From an uncultured Roseibium sp. (lineage in GTDB: Bacteria; Pseudomonadota; Alphaproteobacteria; Rhizobiales; Stappiaceae), in contig NZ_CANMFD010000001.1 in NCBI RefSeq assembly GCF_947496995.1, forward strand, positions 62,001 through 126,000: a DNA stretch of 64,000 nt, read 5' to 3'. A program made the position numbers and the translations under genes. Under the pieces are notes generated by a model. It saw nothing but the letters and a program-made list of their open reading frames with translations, made no database searches and was not told where the DNA came from. The first letter of the stretch is position 1; each line of letters starts with the position of its first letter. Positions 1 through 8,592 of this stretch are shown here, in pieces.

Positions 1-326
1 TGAACCTGAGCTCGGAAATCCTGCCCATGGAGGGGGAGGACATGTCCACACCGCGCTACATGGGTGCCTTCGTGATGGCGCTCGACCCAGCCGCATTTCT
101 CGATCCGGCGGCATTCGAAGCGGGTATGCGCCGCTACCTGCACTCGCTGCGCAATTCGCCGACGGCGGCGAGCGAGACCGTTCTGGCCCCGGGCGACCGG
201 GAATGGGCCGAAGCCGCGCGCCGCGACAGCGAGGGCGTTCCCATCGACCCGAAGACCGAATTGGCTTTCCGCACGCTCGCGGAAGCCTACGGCGTACCGT
301 TTCCTGAAAGGACAGGCACGCCCTGA
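1..326 (+). CDS. Ldh2-family malate/L-lactate dehydrogenase, C-terminal part
   Basis: These are the last 107 residues of an NAD(P)-dependent 2-hydroxyacid dehydrogenase of the Ldh2 (malate/L-lactate/ureidoglycolate) family. The frame is open back to the left edge, with the first complete codon at base 3, so the gene starts outside the window. The recognisable tail is GAFVMALDPAAFLD, a helix GMRRYLHSLR, and a terminal AYGVPFPE, as at the end of this family. It stops 36 bp before a TRAP binding-protein gene on the same strand, which suggests one operon that imports and oxidises a small hydroxy or keto acid. The active-site residues are outside the window, so the substrate cannot be inferred. 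Confidence 0.8.
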   Translation, partial: NLSSEILPMEGEDMSTPRYMGAFVMALDPAAFLDPAAFEAGMRRYLHSLRNSPTAASETVLAPGDREWAEAARRDSEGVPIDPKTELAFRTLAEAYGVPFPERTGTP

Positions 327-362
327 CCCACTGATTGACCATGGCATCGAAGGGAGGATGAA

Positions 363-1358
363 ATGACAGTTTACGGGAAAGTCTGGAAGACATGTGCAGC
401 CCTGCTGCTGGCCGGAAGCACACTGGCCATCAGCGCCGCGCAGGCACAGGAAACCTACACTCTGCGGTTCAACCACGTGCTCGGACCGAATGAACCGTTT
501 CACAATGGGTTCAGCGATTGGGCCGAACGGGTTGAAGAACGCACCAACGGCGGATTGAAGATGGACGTGTTCCACTCTTCCCAGCTTGGCGTGGAGGAAG
601 ACATCATCGAGCAGATCCGCCAGGGCGCCAATATCGGCCAGAACACCGACGCTGCGCGTCTCGGCAACTACGTTCCGGGCATTGCGGTGGTGAACGGCCC
701 TTATTTCGTCTCCACCATCGAGCAGGCCTACGCGCTCGCCGATCTGCCCACCATGAAAAAATGGCAGCAGGAGCTTGCCGACGACCACGGTCTCAAGGTC
801 GTCTGCTTCGACTGGGTGCAGGGGTTCCGCAATTTCTACACCAACAAGGAAATTCGCGAGCCTGCCGACCTTGAAGGCCTGCGCATCCGCACCCCGCCGG
901 CTCCGATCTGGCAGGAATCCATCCGCGCGCTGGGCGCCGAACCAACGGCAATGAACTTCGGCGATGTCTATCCGGGCCTGCAGCAACGCGCGATTGACGG
1001 CGCCGAGCTTGTCTATCCCAACATCACCGCCGCCAATTTGAACGAAGTGCTCAACGTCGCCAATGAGACCAAACACATTCTGCTGGTGAATTTTCAGGTT
1101 GTGAGTTCGCAGTGGTTCGACACGCTGCCGCAGGACTATCAGACAGCTCTGGTCGAGGAATGCAGGACGGCCGGTCAGGAAACTTCCGAGGTCATTCGCC
1201 AGGCAACGGCAGCCGCCAAGGACAAGCTGGTCGAGGCCGGCATGACGATTGTCGAGGACGTGAACATGGAAGCCTTCCGGCAAGCCGGCGAGGCCGCCTA
1301 TGAAGCGCTCGGCATTGTCGATGCGAAAAAACAGCTGCAGTCTGAAATGCAGCAGTAA
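363..1358 (+). CDS. dctP: TRAP transporter substrate-binding protein, DctP family
   Basis: Periplasmic solute receptor (331 aa) of a tripartite ATP-independent transporter. It has a Sec signal peptide (KTCAALLLAGSTLAISAAQAQ, cleavage near residue 29) and the DctP-type body. The family signature region LRIRTPPAPIWQESIRALGA contains the arginine that usually binds the carboxylate of the ligand, and the following stretch MNFGDVYPGLQQRAIDGAE is also typical. ATG 363 has a strong AGGGAGG site at about 351-357. The two membrane genes follow directly, in the order P-Q-M. The ligand is probably an organic acid; nothing in the sequence fixes which one. Confidence 0.93.
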   Translation: MTVYGKVWKTCAALLLAGSTLAISAAQAQETYTLRFNHVLGPNEPFHNGFSDWAERVEERTNGGLKMDVFHSSQLGVEEDIIEQIRQGANIGQNTDAARLGNYVPGIAVVNGPYFVSTIEQAYALADLPTMKKWQQELADDHGLKVVCFDWVQGFRNFYTNKEIREPADLEGLRIRTPPAPIWQESIRALGAEPTAMNFGDVYPGLQQRAIDGAELVYPNITAANLNEVLNVANETKHILLVNFQVVSSQWFDTLPQDYQTALVEECRTAGQETSEVIRQATAAAKDKLVEAGMTIVEDVNMEAFRQAGEAAYEALGIVDAKKQLQSEMQQ

Positions 1359-1391
1359 GAACGGTTGGGGCCAAAAACGGAGCCGGCGGCA

Positions 1392-1898
1392 ATGGTCAGG
1401 GCACGGACAGTCTATTCGGTGCTTTTACGGCTTGAGGCCGTTCTGGCCGGCGTGTTCCTGATGTTGATGGTCCTGCTGATTTTCACGGGTGGTGTCGCGC
1501 GCATGCTGCATCACCCGCTCAACTGGACCATCGATCTTTCCACCTGCTTCTTTGCCTGGGCCTGTTTCCTGTGTGCCGATATTGCCTGGCGCAGGAACGC
1601 CCTCATGTCCATCGACCTGTGGGGAAAACGCCTTTCCCCGCGGGCAAACCGGACGCTCGACTATCTGAATTACGCCCTGATTTCCGCCTTTCTCGTCTAC
1701 CTGATCTACGCCGGAAGCTGGCTCTCCTGGGTCTCCAGGGCACGCAGCTTCCAGGGCATCCCGGGCGTCAGCTACTCCTGGGTGACCATGAGCATCGCGG
1801 TCGGCGGAGCGCTTCTTCTTCTCACGACGGTGCTGAAAGTCGTGACGGCCCTCAAGGAGGATCGCCTGCGCGGGGCGGCCCGGGGTGACGCGGCCTGA
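1392..1898 (+). CDS. dctQ: TRAP transporter small permease, DctQ family
   Basis: Small membrane subunit (168 aa) with four predicted transmembrane helices, about residues 10-33, 45-65, 85-107 and 128-150. The sequence WTIDLSTCFFAWACFLCADIAW fits the conserved DctQ core where the subunit meets DctM and the binding protein. ATG 1392 has GGAG about 9 bases upstream and gives a normal N-terminus. An upstream in-frame TTG at 1365 would only add a poor leader. The gene is between dctP and dctM in one operon. Confidence 0.9.
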   Translation: MVRARTVYSVLLRLEAVLAGVFLMLMVLLIFTGGVARMLHHPLNWTIDLSTCFFAWACFLCADIAWRRNALMSIDLWGKRLSPRANRTLDYLNYALISAFLVYLIYAGSWLSWVSRARSFQGIPGVSYSWVTMSIAVGGALLLLTTVLKVVTALKEDRLRGAARGDAA

Positions 1899-3183
1899 CA
1901 CCATGCTCATCGTCGCCATTGCCTTCGTCGTCTTCCTTCTGATGCGCATGCCGGTGGCCTTCGCCATCGGTATTTCCGGCGTTCTGTTCTTCGCCCAGCA
2001 CCCCGAACTTCCGTTCACGATCCCGGCGCAGATCACCGTTTCGCAGACCCAGAACTTTTCGCTTCTGGCGGTGCCGCTTTTCATCCTTGCGGGAAATTTC
2101 ATGAACCGCTCCGGCATCACGAAGCGCCTTCTGGAACTCGCCTCGGTCATGACCGGACGGCTGCGCGGCGGCCTCGCGCAGGTCTCCATAGCCCTGTCTG
2201 CATTGATGGGCGGCGTTTCCGGATCGGCCATCGCCGATGCCTCCATGCAGTCGCGCATGCTGGGAGAGGATATGGTCCGGCGCGGCTTCACCCGTGGGTT
2301 CACCGCCGGTGTGCTCTCATACGGAGCGGTCCTGACACCGATCATCCCGCCGGGCATCGGCATGATCCTCTATGGCACGATCGGCCAGGTATCCATCGGC
2401 CGCCTGTTCGCCGCCGGTGTGCTGCCGGCCCTGCTCCTCTGGCTGGCCCTGTCCCTGGCCGTCTGGCTCACGGCTCGCAGCCGCGGCTATGAGCCCGAAC
2501 GCAAGGTACGCCCGAACCTCAAGGAGGCCGCCAGCGCCTTCACGGGAGGCATCTGGGCGCTGCTGTTTCCGGTTTTTCTGCTGTTCGGCCTGCGGATGGG
2601 CGTTTTTACACCCTCGGAAATCGGGGCGTTTGCCGTATTCTACGCCATCTTCATCGGCGTTCTGATCTATCGGGAAATGACCGCGAAGGGATTCTTCGAG
2701 GCGCTGGAAGGCAGCCTGACGGATGTCGGTGCCGTGATGTTCCTGATCGCGCTTTCGGCCATCTTCAGCTACGGCCTCGTGTTCGAGCGGGTGCCGGAAG
2801 TCGTGTCGGGCTGGATCCTTGGTGTGACGGACAACCTTGATGCGGCGATGATCCTGGTTGCGGTTTTCGTGCTGGTGATCGGGTTTTTCATCGACGCCAC
2901 GGTGCTGATCATCATGCTAACGCCGATCTTCCTGCCGGTTATCCGTCAGCTCGGCGGCGATCCGGTGCATTTCGGCATCGTTTTCATCATCGCGGCCACC
3001 ATCGGCAACTTCACCCCGCCGGTGGGCGCTGCGATGTATGCCGTGTGCTCGATCCTCAAATGCCCGATAGGAGAATATACCCGCGAGTCGAAAGGCCTGC
3101 TGGCCGCCGTCGTGCTCGTTGTGCTTCTTCTCGTGTTCCTGCCCGGGATCGTGCTGTTTCTGCCGAACCTGGTCTTCGGTTAA
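1885..3183 (+). CDS. dctM: TRAP transporter large permease, DctM family
   Basis: Main translocation subunit (432 aa, about 12 membrane helices) of the secondary, Na+-driven TRAP importer. Typical DctM blocks are visible: LLAVPLFILAGNFM near the N-terminus, MGGVSGSAIADASMQS, GVLSYGAVLTPIIPPGIGMILYG, and near the end IIAATIGNFTPPVGAAMYAV. The frame begins with GTG 1885, overlapping dctQ by 14 bp. ATG 1903 is an equally reasonable start and would give 426 aa. It is the last gene of this plus-strand run and converges on the amidohydrolase gene at 3212. Confidence 0.93.
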   Translation: MTRPDTMLIVAIAFVVFLLMRMPVAFAIGISGVLFFAQHPELPFTIPAQITVSQTQNFSLLAVPLFILAGNFMNRSGITKRLLELASVMTGRLRGGLAQVSIALSALMGGVSGSAIADASMQSRMLGEDMVRRGFTRGFTAGVLSYGAVLTPIIPPGIGMILYGTIGQVSIGRLFAAGVLPALLLWLALSLAVWLTARSRGYEPERKVRPNLKEAASAFTGGIWALLFPVFLLFGLRMGVFTPSEIGAFAVFYAIFIGVLIYREMTAKGFFEALEGSLTDVGAVMFLIALSAIFSYGLVFERVPEVVSGWILGVTDNLDAAMILVAVFVLVIGFFIDATVLIIMLTPIFLPVIRQLGGDPVHFGIVFIIAATIGNFTPPVGAAMYAVCSILKCPIGEYTRESKGLLAAVVLVVLLLVFLPGIVLFLPNLVFG

Positions 3184-3211
3184 GGCCAGGGGCCGATCTG
3201 TCTTTCAGGTA

Positions 3212-4177
3212 TCAGAGCTTGAGCAGTGCTCGGGCGTTCGAGGAAAAGATCGCCTCTTTCCAGTCGTGACCCATCGGATGGGAATGCAGCCAGTCAACGC
3301 CGGCCCGATTGTCCGCATAAGGCCAGTCGACAGCGAAGAGAATGTGATCCGGCTCGAGACATTCCAGGCAGCAGCGAAGCGCCGCGTCGGAGAAAAAGCC
3401 GCTGGTCGTCACGAAGAAGTTGTTTTTGAAGATTTCGGCAAAGCGCACCGGCGCGTTTCCGGGCCGTGCAAGCGACTCATCGATCCGCGGCAGCCAGAAC
3501 GGCAGGGCTTCGCCCATATGTCCCAGAATGATCTTGAGGTCCGGATGGCGGTCGAAGACGCCGCTCAGAACCAGCCGGATGGCGTGTGTCCCGGCATCCA
3601 CACCAAAACCCCACGCAGGGCCGGTCAGGGCCGGATGGCTCTGGTCATAAGGTGCGTAGCAGGTTTCGACCATTGTCCTGTCCGGCTGGGCAGGGTGCAG
3701 ATAGATCGGCACGTCGAGCGCTTCCGCGCGGGCATAGATCGGCCAGAATTTCTGTGCGTCGATGAATTCGCCGCAGCTCTTTCCGTGAAGCATCGCGCCC
3801 TTCAGGCCGAGTTCCTCGACGGCGCGCTGGAGTTCGTCCGCCGCGGCTTCCGGCGCCGAGCTCGGGATCATCGCGAGCCCGGCAAACCGCTCCGGCGTCT
3901 CCCGGATGATCGCCGCGAGAGCGTCATTGACCGCCCGGCAGGCTTCCACCGCGGTTTCGCCGGAAAGGGTCTGGCTGCCGGGGGACTGGTGCGACAGCAC
4001 CTGCATGTCGATGCCGGCCGCATCCATTTCCTCCAGGCGCACGCCGGCAAAATCGTAGAGCTTCCTGCCAAGCGGGGATGCCGGATCGGCCGCCGACCCC
4101 AGGTGCCGGGCAAGAGCCTCGTGCATGAAATGCTCTTCGATCGCAATGATTTCCGTGTCGGTGGTTACATCGGCCAT
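3212..4177 (-). CDS. Amidohydrolase-2 (ACMSD-like) family enzyme
   Basis: Metal-dependent TIM-barrel hydrolase or decarboxylase (321 aa) of the ACMSD/amidohydrolase-2 family, whose members cleave C-C or lactone bonds in aromatic and carboxylic-acid catabolism. Putative metal ligands are seen in IAIEEHFMHEA near the N-terminus (the EEHF variant of HxH), YLHPAQP, ILGHMGEALPFWLPRID and the aspartate in ILFAVDWPYAD. ATG 4177 is chosen because AGGGGA precedes it; the open frame extends 18 codons further but without a site. It has its own promoter (4254-4281) with two LacI-type operators, so it belongs to the LacI-controlled set. The substrate is unknown. Confidence 0.85.
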   Translation of the reverse strand: MADVTTDTEIIAIEEHFMHEALARHLGSAADPASPLGRKLYDFAGVRLEEMDAAGIDMQVLSHQSPGSQTLSGETAVEACRAVNDALAAIIRETPERFAGLAMIPSSAPEAAADELQRAVEELGLKGAMLHGKSCGEFIDAQKFWPIYARAEALDVPIYLHPAQPDRTMVETCYAPYDQSHPALTGPAWGFGVDAGTHAIRLVLSGVFDRHPDLKIILGHMGEALPFWLPRIDESLARPGNAPVRFAEIFKNNFFVTTSGFFSDAALRCCLECLEPDHILFAVDWPYADNRAGVDWLHSHPMGHDWKEAIFSSNARALLKL

Positions 4178-4226
4178 GCGGTTCCCCTGACTATACGCAA
4201 TCATGACAATTGCGCCTGATAATTCG

Positions 4227-4240
4227 TGCAAACGATTGCG
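4227..4240. promoter_or_regulatory. LacI-family operator TGCAAACGATTGCG (site 1)
   Basis: This imperfect palindrome matches the other four copies in the window and lies 50-63 bp upstream of the amidohydrolase ATG, just downstream of its predicted -10 box. A repressor bound here would block transcription start. Confidence 0.75.
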
Positions 4241-4253
4241 GGCAATCTTGCCG

Positions 4254-4281
4254 ATTATGCAATCGATTGCAAAAAGGTCAA
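4254..4281 (-). promoter_or_regulatory. Sigma-70-type promoter of the amidohydrolase gene
   Basis: Read on the minus strand: TTGACC (plus 4276-4281), 16 bp, CATAAT (plus 4254-4259). LacI-type operator 2 fills the spacer, the usual position for steric repression. This implies that the amidohydrolase gene is transcribed separately from lacI and is induced with the plus-strand operon. Confidence 0.65.
4258..4271. promoter_or_regulatory. LacI-family operator TGCAATCGATTGCA (site 2, perfect palindrome)
   Basis: Fully symmetric 14-mer with the central CG typical of LacI-family operators. It lies between the -35 and -10 boxes of the amidohydrolase promoter, and its centre is 31 bp (three helical turns) from that of site 1, so two dimers could bind on the same face. 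Confidence 0.85.
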
Positions 4282-4357
4282 TCGGAATACGAATGGCGAG
4301 TTTGGAAGGTGCCAGAACGATGGTCCCGTGCCCGGGGCCGCCGGAAAACCTGTTCCG

Positions 4358-5386
4358 TCAGGCCGGGTCGATGTGTTTCACGCTGCCGCGTTCGACAAGC
4401 TTGACGGGGAGGATGGTGGTTCTGGGAATGGTGACATCTGGATCGGCCATCATCTTGATGAGCAGCTCCGCGCCTATGCGGCCGATGTCGAACTGGGGGA
4501 TCTGGATCGTCGTCAGCCCCGGAGGGATGAGATCGAGAAACGGAATGCCGTTATAACCGGTGACGGAGACATCCTCCGGACAGGACAGCCCGCGCCGCCG
4601 CAGCGCGTCGAATGCTCCCAGGGCAAGGCGGTCATTGGCGCACAGGATGGCTGTGAATTCGGCGCCGGAGTCCAGCAGTTGCATGGTGCATCGCCGACCT
4701 TCCTGCTCATCGAAATAGTCCGAAACCACCAGCGCTTCGTCCGGAAGATCTAGGTGGAGCTCCTGTGCGGTGGCCCGGAAAGCCTCTATGCGCGCCCGGC
4801 CCGTCGATAGGTTTTTCGGCCCGGCGATATGCGCGATACGGCGGTGTCCATTTTCGTGAAGATACCGGAGCATCATGGCAATTCCGCCCGGATCGTCGTT
4901 GACCACGGCCGGGATATCGCAGTTTTCGATCTGGCGGTTGACGGTGACCATCGGCAGCCCCCGGCGCGCCACTTCGATCATGCGCGGATCGCTGCGATAG
5001 GGAGCGGCATGAATGATGCCGTCAACGCCGCGCTCCAGCAACACATCGACCAGCTTGGTTTCGCGCTTCCGGTCGCTGTCCGTGTTGACGATGATGGACG
5101 TGTATCCGGCTGGCTCCAGGACGCTTTCCGCACCGCGCACGATGGGAGGAAACAGGGTGTTTTCAATATCCGGAATCATCAGGCCGATGGACATCGTGCG
5201 TTTGGTGCGCAGGCCGGAAGCAAGCCGGTTCGGGCGGTAGCCCATGCGCTCCGCCGTGGTCCGGATCCGTTCCACCACCTCCCGCGTCAGGGACGTCCGG
5301 GCATTGGGGTCAAGCGCACGTGAAACCGTCGAGACATGGACGCCGGTTTCACGTGCGATGTCCTTCAGCGTAACCGGTCTGTTCAT
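4358..5386 (-). CDS. LacI-family transcriptional regulator
   Basis: Repressor (342 aa). Residues 5-24 form the LacI helix-turn-helix (VTLKDIARETGVHVSTVS), followed by the hinge (MGYRPNRLASGLRTKRT) and a periplasmic-binding-type effector domain (SIGLMIPDIENTLFPPIVRG onward, with LCANDRLALGAFDALRRRG). ATG 5386 places the HTH at the N-terminus; the frame is open 47 codons further upstream but that part is unlike the family. Five copies of one palindrome in the window, two of them between this gene and its divergent neighbour and two before the amidohydrolase, make it the obvious cognate regulator. The site at 5442-5455 lies in its own upstream region, so autoregulation is likely. The inducer is unknown. 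Confidence 0.95.
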   Translation of the reverse strand: MNRPVTLKDIARETGVHVSTVSRALDPNARTSLTREVVERIRTTAERMGYRPNRLASGLRTKRTMSIGLMIPDIENTLFPPIVRGAESVLEPAGYTSIIVNTDSDRKRETKLVDVLLERGVDGIIHAAPYRSDPRMIEVARRGLPMVTVNRQIENCDIPAVVNDDPGGIAMMLRYLHENGHRRIAHIAGPKNLSTGRARIEAFRATAQELHLDLPDEALVVSDYFDEQEGRRCTMQLLDSGAEFTAILCANDRLALGAFDALRRRGLSCPEDVSVTGYNGIPFLDLIPPGLTTIQIPQFDIGRIGAELLIKMMADPDVTIPRTTILPVKLVERGSVKHIDPA

Positions 5387-5441
5387 GCGTCCATTCTCGT
5401 TGGTTTCGAAGCGCTCAGTTCTAAGGTCGCGGAAAGATTTT

Positions 5442-5455
5442 CGCAATCGTTTGCG
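5442..5455. promoter_or_regulatory. LacI-family operator CGCAATCGTTTGCG (site 3)
   Basis: It reads CGCAAACGATTGCG on the minus strand, differing only in its first base from site 1. It lies 9 bp upstream of the -35 box of the plus-strand promoter and 56 bp upstream of the lacI ATG, so it could serve both divergent transcripts. Confidence 0.75.
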
Positions 5456-5463
5456 AAAAGGGA

Positions 5464-5493
5464 TTGACAGCTTCCTGAAACCGTTTCTAGTAT
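5464..5493 (+). promoter_or_regulatory. Sigma-70-type promoter of the large catabolic operon
   Basis: TTGACA (5464-5469), 18 bp, TAGTAT (5488-5493): a near-consensus promoter about 100 bp upstream of the OsmC-like gene. It is bracketed by LacI operators at 5442 and 5497, the second covering the expected start point. It probably drives the plus-strand genes from 5591 onward. Confidence 0.75.
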
Positions 5494-5496
5494 TCA

Positions 5497-5510
5497 TGCA
5501 ATCGATTGCG
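5497..5510. promoter_or_regulatory. LacI-family operator TGCAATCGATTGCG (site 4)
   Basis: Near-perfect palindrome just downstream of the -10 box, over the expected transcription start. The centre-to-centre distance to site 3 is 55 bp, which would allow a short repression loop across the promoter. Confidence 0.85.
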
Positions 5511-5590
5511 CAACTTTCAGCCATCAAATTGGCAGAGATGACAAGCGCGACAATTCAACCAGGCCGGTCAGGCTCTGAGTGGGGGGAAAC

Positions 5591-6079
5591 ATGGTTCAGG
5601 TCGTCGACAAGGCTGATTTCGACAAGCCGCTCATCCGCCGCAAGGTTCTCACGGCGAAGAACGCCGGTGGACTGGCGACAGTCGTCGATTGCGGCGAATT
5701 CGGCACTATGACCCTCGATGAGCCGAGCGCTCACGGCGGGTCGGATCTGGGGCCGAGCCCTTTGCAGGCGGTGCTTGGCGCCCTTTGCGGTTGCGAAGCG
5801 GTGACCTTCGGACGCACGGCCCGCGAAATGGGTTTTTCCTACGAGGGAATTGAATTCAGCGCGGCTTTCAGCATCGACATTCGCGGCCGTTCCGGAATGA
5901 GGGGCGTCGTGCCGCATTTCCAGTCGGTCAAGGTCGAGGCCTGTGTAAGGACGCGGGAATCCGAAGCGCGTCTGCGCGAGGTCGTCGAAGAGACGGAAGC
6001 GCGCTGCCCGGTTTTCAATCTCATAAAAGACGCAAACGTTCGCACGGACATCGTGTGGATACGGGACTCATCAGTCTGA
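5591..6079 (+). CDS. OsmC-family protein
   Basis: A 162-aa OsmC/Ohr-fold protein; family members reduce organic peroxides or act as thiol-dependent accessory proteins. Both conserved cysteines are present, in LGALCGCEAVTF (an extra Cys two residues away) and EARCPVFNLIKDANV. ATG 5591 follows a GGGGGG tract; the open frame from 5579 only adds four residues. It is the first gene after the LacI-controlled promoter. In such a position it may protect against or process a reactive intermediate of the pathway rather than serve a general stress role; that is inference. Confidence 0.85.
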   Translation: MVQVVDKADFDKPLIRRKVLTAKNAGGLATVVDCGEFGTMTLDEPSAHGGSDLGPSPLQAVLGALCGCEAVTFGRTAREMGFSYEGIEFSAAFSIDIRGRSGMRGVVPHFQSVKVEACVRTRESEARLREVVEETEARCPVFNLIKDANVRTDIVWIRDSSV

Positions 6080-6135
6080 ATTCTCGCCCGCAGGAAGGGC
6101 TCGGACTGCAAAAGAAATATAAGTGGAGGTAGATA

Positions 6136-7101
6136 ATGAGCAGCCTTAAGATTGGATGGGTCGGAATGGGGCGCATGGGATATCCCATGGCCGAACGGCT
6201 CGTCGATGCGGGCTTCGATACCTATGTCTGGAACCGGACCCGGTCGAAAGCTGAACCGCTGGCCGCCAAGGGCGCAACGCTGGTGGATTCGCCGCGTGAC
6301 TTGGCCGGTGTTGATATTCTCGGCACCATGGTGTCCACCGGCAAGGACGTCGAACAGGTCTATTTTGGCGAAAACGGAGTTCTTTCAGGCGACAGGACAC
6401 CGAAGATCTTTCTGGATTGCTCGTCGATTTCCAGCGAACATTCGGCGGAAATCCGCGCCCGTCTTGCCGAACGCGGTGCCGATCTGATTGCCTCGCCCGT
6501 CAGCGGCAACGGCAAATGCGTCAAGGCAGGCAAACTGAGCGCCGTTGCGTCCGGTCCGAAAGCGGCCTTCGACAAGGTGGAGCCGGTCATCTCCGCGATC
6601 GCCGCCAATGGCGCGTCCTATGTCGGCGAGGGCGAACTCGCCCGGTTCTGCAAGATCGCCCACAATGTCTTTCTGGGTGTTGTCACGCAGAACCTGGCCG
6701 AGATCACAGTTCTGGCCGAAAAGGCCGGCGTTCCGCGCGCCGCTTTCCTGGATTTCATGAACAACTCGGTCATGGGCTCCGTCTATACGCGCTACAAGAC
6801 CAACGCCTTCGTGAATCTCGACTGGACGACCACCTTCACGCCGGAGCTGCTGCGCAAGGATCTGGACCTCGGTCTCGGCTCGGCCCGCAATCTGGGCGTG
6901 CCGATGCCGGTGACCGCGGCAACCCGCGAAGCGTTGCAGGCGCATTTCGGCGCCGCTACGCTGAAGGAGGATCCCGAAGCATACCTGCAAATGGATTTCG
7001 CAGCGCTCCTTGAAACCGTTGCTCTGGCTTCGGGCCTGGAGCTCAAGAGCGAAGAAACCCCATACCCGACAGGTCTGGAATTGCCGCAGGCCGCGGAATA
7101 A
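6136..7101 (+). CDS. 3-hydroxyisobutyrate-dehydrogenase-like NAD(P)-dependent beta-hydroxyacid dehydrogenase
   Basis: A 321-aa member of the 6-phosphogluconate/3-hydroxyisobutyrate dehydrogenase superfamily, which reversibly oxidises beta-hydroxy acids. It has the N-terminal Rossmann motif (GWVGMGRMGYPMAERL, with VWNRTRSKAE binding the cofactor ribose/phosphate), a substrate-site loop SPVSGNGKCVKAG, and the catalytic lysine in ARFCKIAHNVF. The arginine in WNRTR suggests NADPH use. The SGNGK variant of the usual SGG loop points to a subfamily of unassigned substrate. A GGAGG site is 7 bases before ATG 6136. It is second in the LacI-controlled operon. Confidence 0.9.
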   Translation: MSSLKIGWVGMGRMGYPMAERLVDAGFDTYVWNRTRSKAEPLAAKGATLVDSPRDLAGVDILGTMVSTGKDVEQVYFGENGVLSGDRTPKIFLDCSSISSEHSAEIRARLAERGADLIASPVSGNGKCVKAGKLSAVASGPKAAFDKVEPVISAIAANGASYVGEGELARFCKIAHNVFLGVVTQNLAEITVLAEKAGVPRAAFLDFMNNSVMGSVYTRYKTNAFVNLDWTTTFTPELLRKDLDLGLGSARNLGVPMPVTAATREALQAHFGAATLKEDPEAYLQMDFAALLETVALASGLELKSEETPYPTGLELPQAAE

Positions 7102-7198
7102 TCGCGGCTGAGCGGATTTACGGCGCCAAGAAAAACCAGAACGGCGTCCCGGAACGAGGAAAGAGGGCCTTTAGTTCCGAACATTGGGAGGAATAGCA

Positions 7199-8470
7199 AT
7201 GAAGCTTCGTACACTACTCACCACGACGGTTGCCGTCTGCGCGATGGCGACGGCAGCACATGCTGACATCAAGATTGGGGCGTCCCTGCCACTGACCGGG
7301 GCGTTCTCGATCGCCGGCGCCAAGCACAAGCAGGGTTACGACCTGTGTGTGAAGATGCTGAACGAAAGGGGCGGTATCGGCGGCGAGAAGATCGAACTGA
7401 TCACCTCGGACAACCGCTCCGATCCGGCCACCGCCATCAGCCAGTATGAGCGGTTCATCAATGTCGACAACGTCGATGCCGTCTTCGGCACCTTCTCGTC
7501 GCGCCTGACCTTTCCGGTCGCCAACATTCTGGCGAAATACGGCTACGTCCATCCGATCCCGGCCGGCGGCGCGCTGCGCATCTACAAGCAGGGTCATGAC
7601 AACCTGTTCTACTTCCAGCCGAATGCGGCCGAATATGTCGGCAGTTCCCTGAAAGGCCTGATCGCGGATCTGGTCGCGGAAGGCGAGCGTCCGAAAACCG
7701 CGGCGATCGTGGCGGCCGATGACTTCTTCGCCAATGCCGTGGAGGCCGGTTTCCTCGGTCAGCAGGTCATGGACCCGGCCGACGGCAGTGTCGTCGCGGA
7801 TCTTGCACCCGGCTACCTCGCCGATGCGGGCATTGAGGTCGTCTTTTCGGAGAAATGGCCGGAAGAGGGCTTCAACGACTGGCTGAACCTCGCCAACTCC
7901 ATCAAGCGCTCCAACGCCGAACTCATCATCGCCCTGACCGCGTCCGCGGAAGAAGCGGTGCAGATCACGCGTGCGCTGAAGACCGTGCGGGCGGAACCCA
8001 AGATGGTCTACTACAGCCAGGGCACCCAGGCGGAATTCTATGAAGGCACGCAGGGCGCGTCCGACAGCATTCTGATGCACACGTCCTGGCATCCGGCGGC
8101 GCCTTACAAGGGCACTCTCGCCGGTGAAGAGTTCACCAACGCCGAGTTCGTCGCCGCGTACCAGGAGGAATACGACGCGGCTCCGGATGAAGATGCGGCC
8201 ATTCCTTTCGCAGTCTGCCAGGGGATCGAACAGGCCATCATCGGCGCCGGTTCGACAGACAATGCCGCCATGGGCAAATGGCTGTCCGAACGCACGGCCG
8301 ACGATCCGGTCCGCACGATCCTGGGCCGCTTCGCCTGGGACGATGTCGGGCTGCCGGTGAACAAGCCGTTCCTCGTCGCCCAGTGGAACGACGGCGAATT
8401 GCAGTTCGTCTATCCGACGGACGAGTTCGACGGGGTCTCCAAGATGACCTATCCCAAGCAGGGATTCTGA
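7199..8470 (+). CDS. Liv-type ABC transporter substrate-binding protein
   Basis: Periplasmic receptor (423 aa) of the branched-chain amino acid/amide/aromatic-acid ABC family (Peripla_BP_6). It has a Sec signal peptide (MKLRTLLTTTVAVCAMATAAHA) and the usual opening IKIGASLPLTGAFSIAGAKH. ATG 7199 follows GGGAGGA at 7186-7192. Four transport genes follow in the order ATPase, ATPase, permease, permease. Receptors of this family bind amino acids, amides, urea or aromatic acids, so the ligand is probably the compound degraded by the operon. A GC hairpin follows the gene (8484-8507). Confidence 0.92.
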   Translation: MKLRTLLTTTVAVCAMATAAHADIKIGASLPLTGAFSIAGAKHKQGYDLCVKMLNERGGIGGEKIELITSDNRSDPATAISQYERFINVDNVDAVFGTFSSRLTFPVANILAKYGYVHPIPAGGALRIYKQGHDNLFYFQPNAAEYVGSSLKGLIADLVAEGERPKTAAIVAADDFFANAVEAGFLGQQVMDPADGSVVADLAPGYLADAGIEVVFSEKWPEEGFNDWLNLANSIKRSNAELIIALTASAEEAVQITRALKTVRAEPKMVYYSQGTQAEFYEGTQGASDSILMHTSWHPAAPYKGTLAGEEFTNAEFVAAYQEEYDAAPDEDAAIPFAVCQGIEQAIIGAGSTDNAAMGKWLSERTADDPVRTILGRFAWDDVGLPVNKPFLVAQWNDGELQFVYPTDEFDGVSKMTYPKQGF

Positions 8471-8483
8471 TAAGCTGAAAACG

Positions 8484-8507
8484 GCCGGGCACGGCAACGC
8501 GCCCGGT
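8484..8507 (+). terminator. Hairpin after the binding-protein gene, possible attenuator
   Basis: CCGGGC (8485-8490) pairs with GCCCGG (8501-8506) across a 10-base loop, with a flanking G-T pair. There is no long T tract, so it may reduce read-through or protect the 3' end of the binding-protein message rather than stop transcription. Confidence 0.35.
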
Positions 8508-8592
8508 CACTTTGTACCGATCAACTTCGGATGACCGTCGGTTCCGACAGGTCATCCGTTGATCAGGACGAATTTTGAGCGGAGGAGCGCAT

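Noticed and set aside
7214..8497. 427-codon minus-strand frame opposite the Liv binding protein
   Set aside because: Shadow of a well-supported receptor gene with signal peptide and family motifs; the antisense product is unrecognisable.
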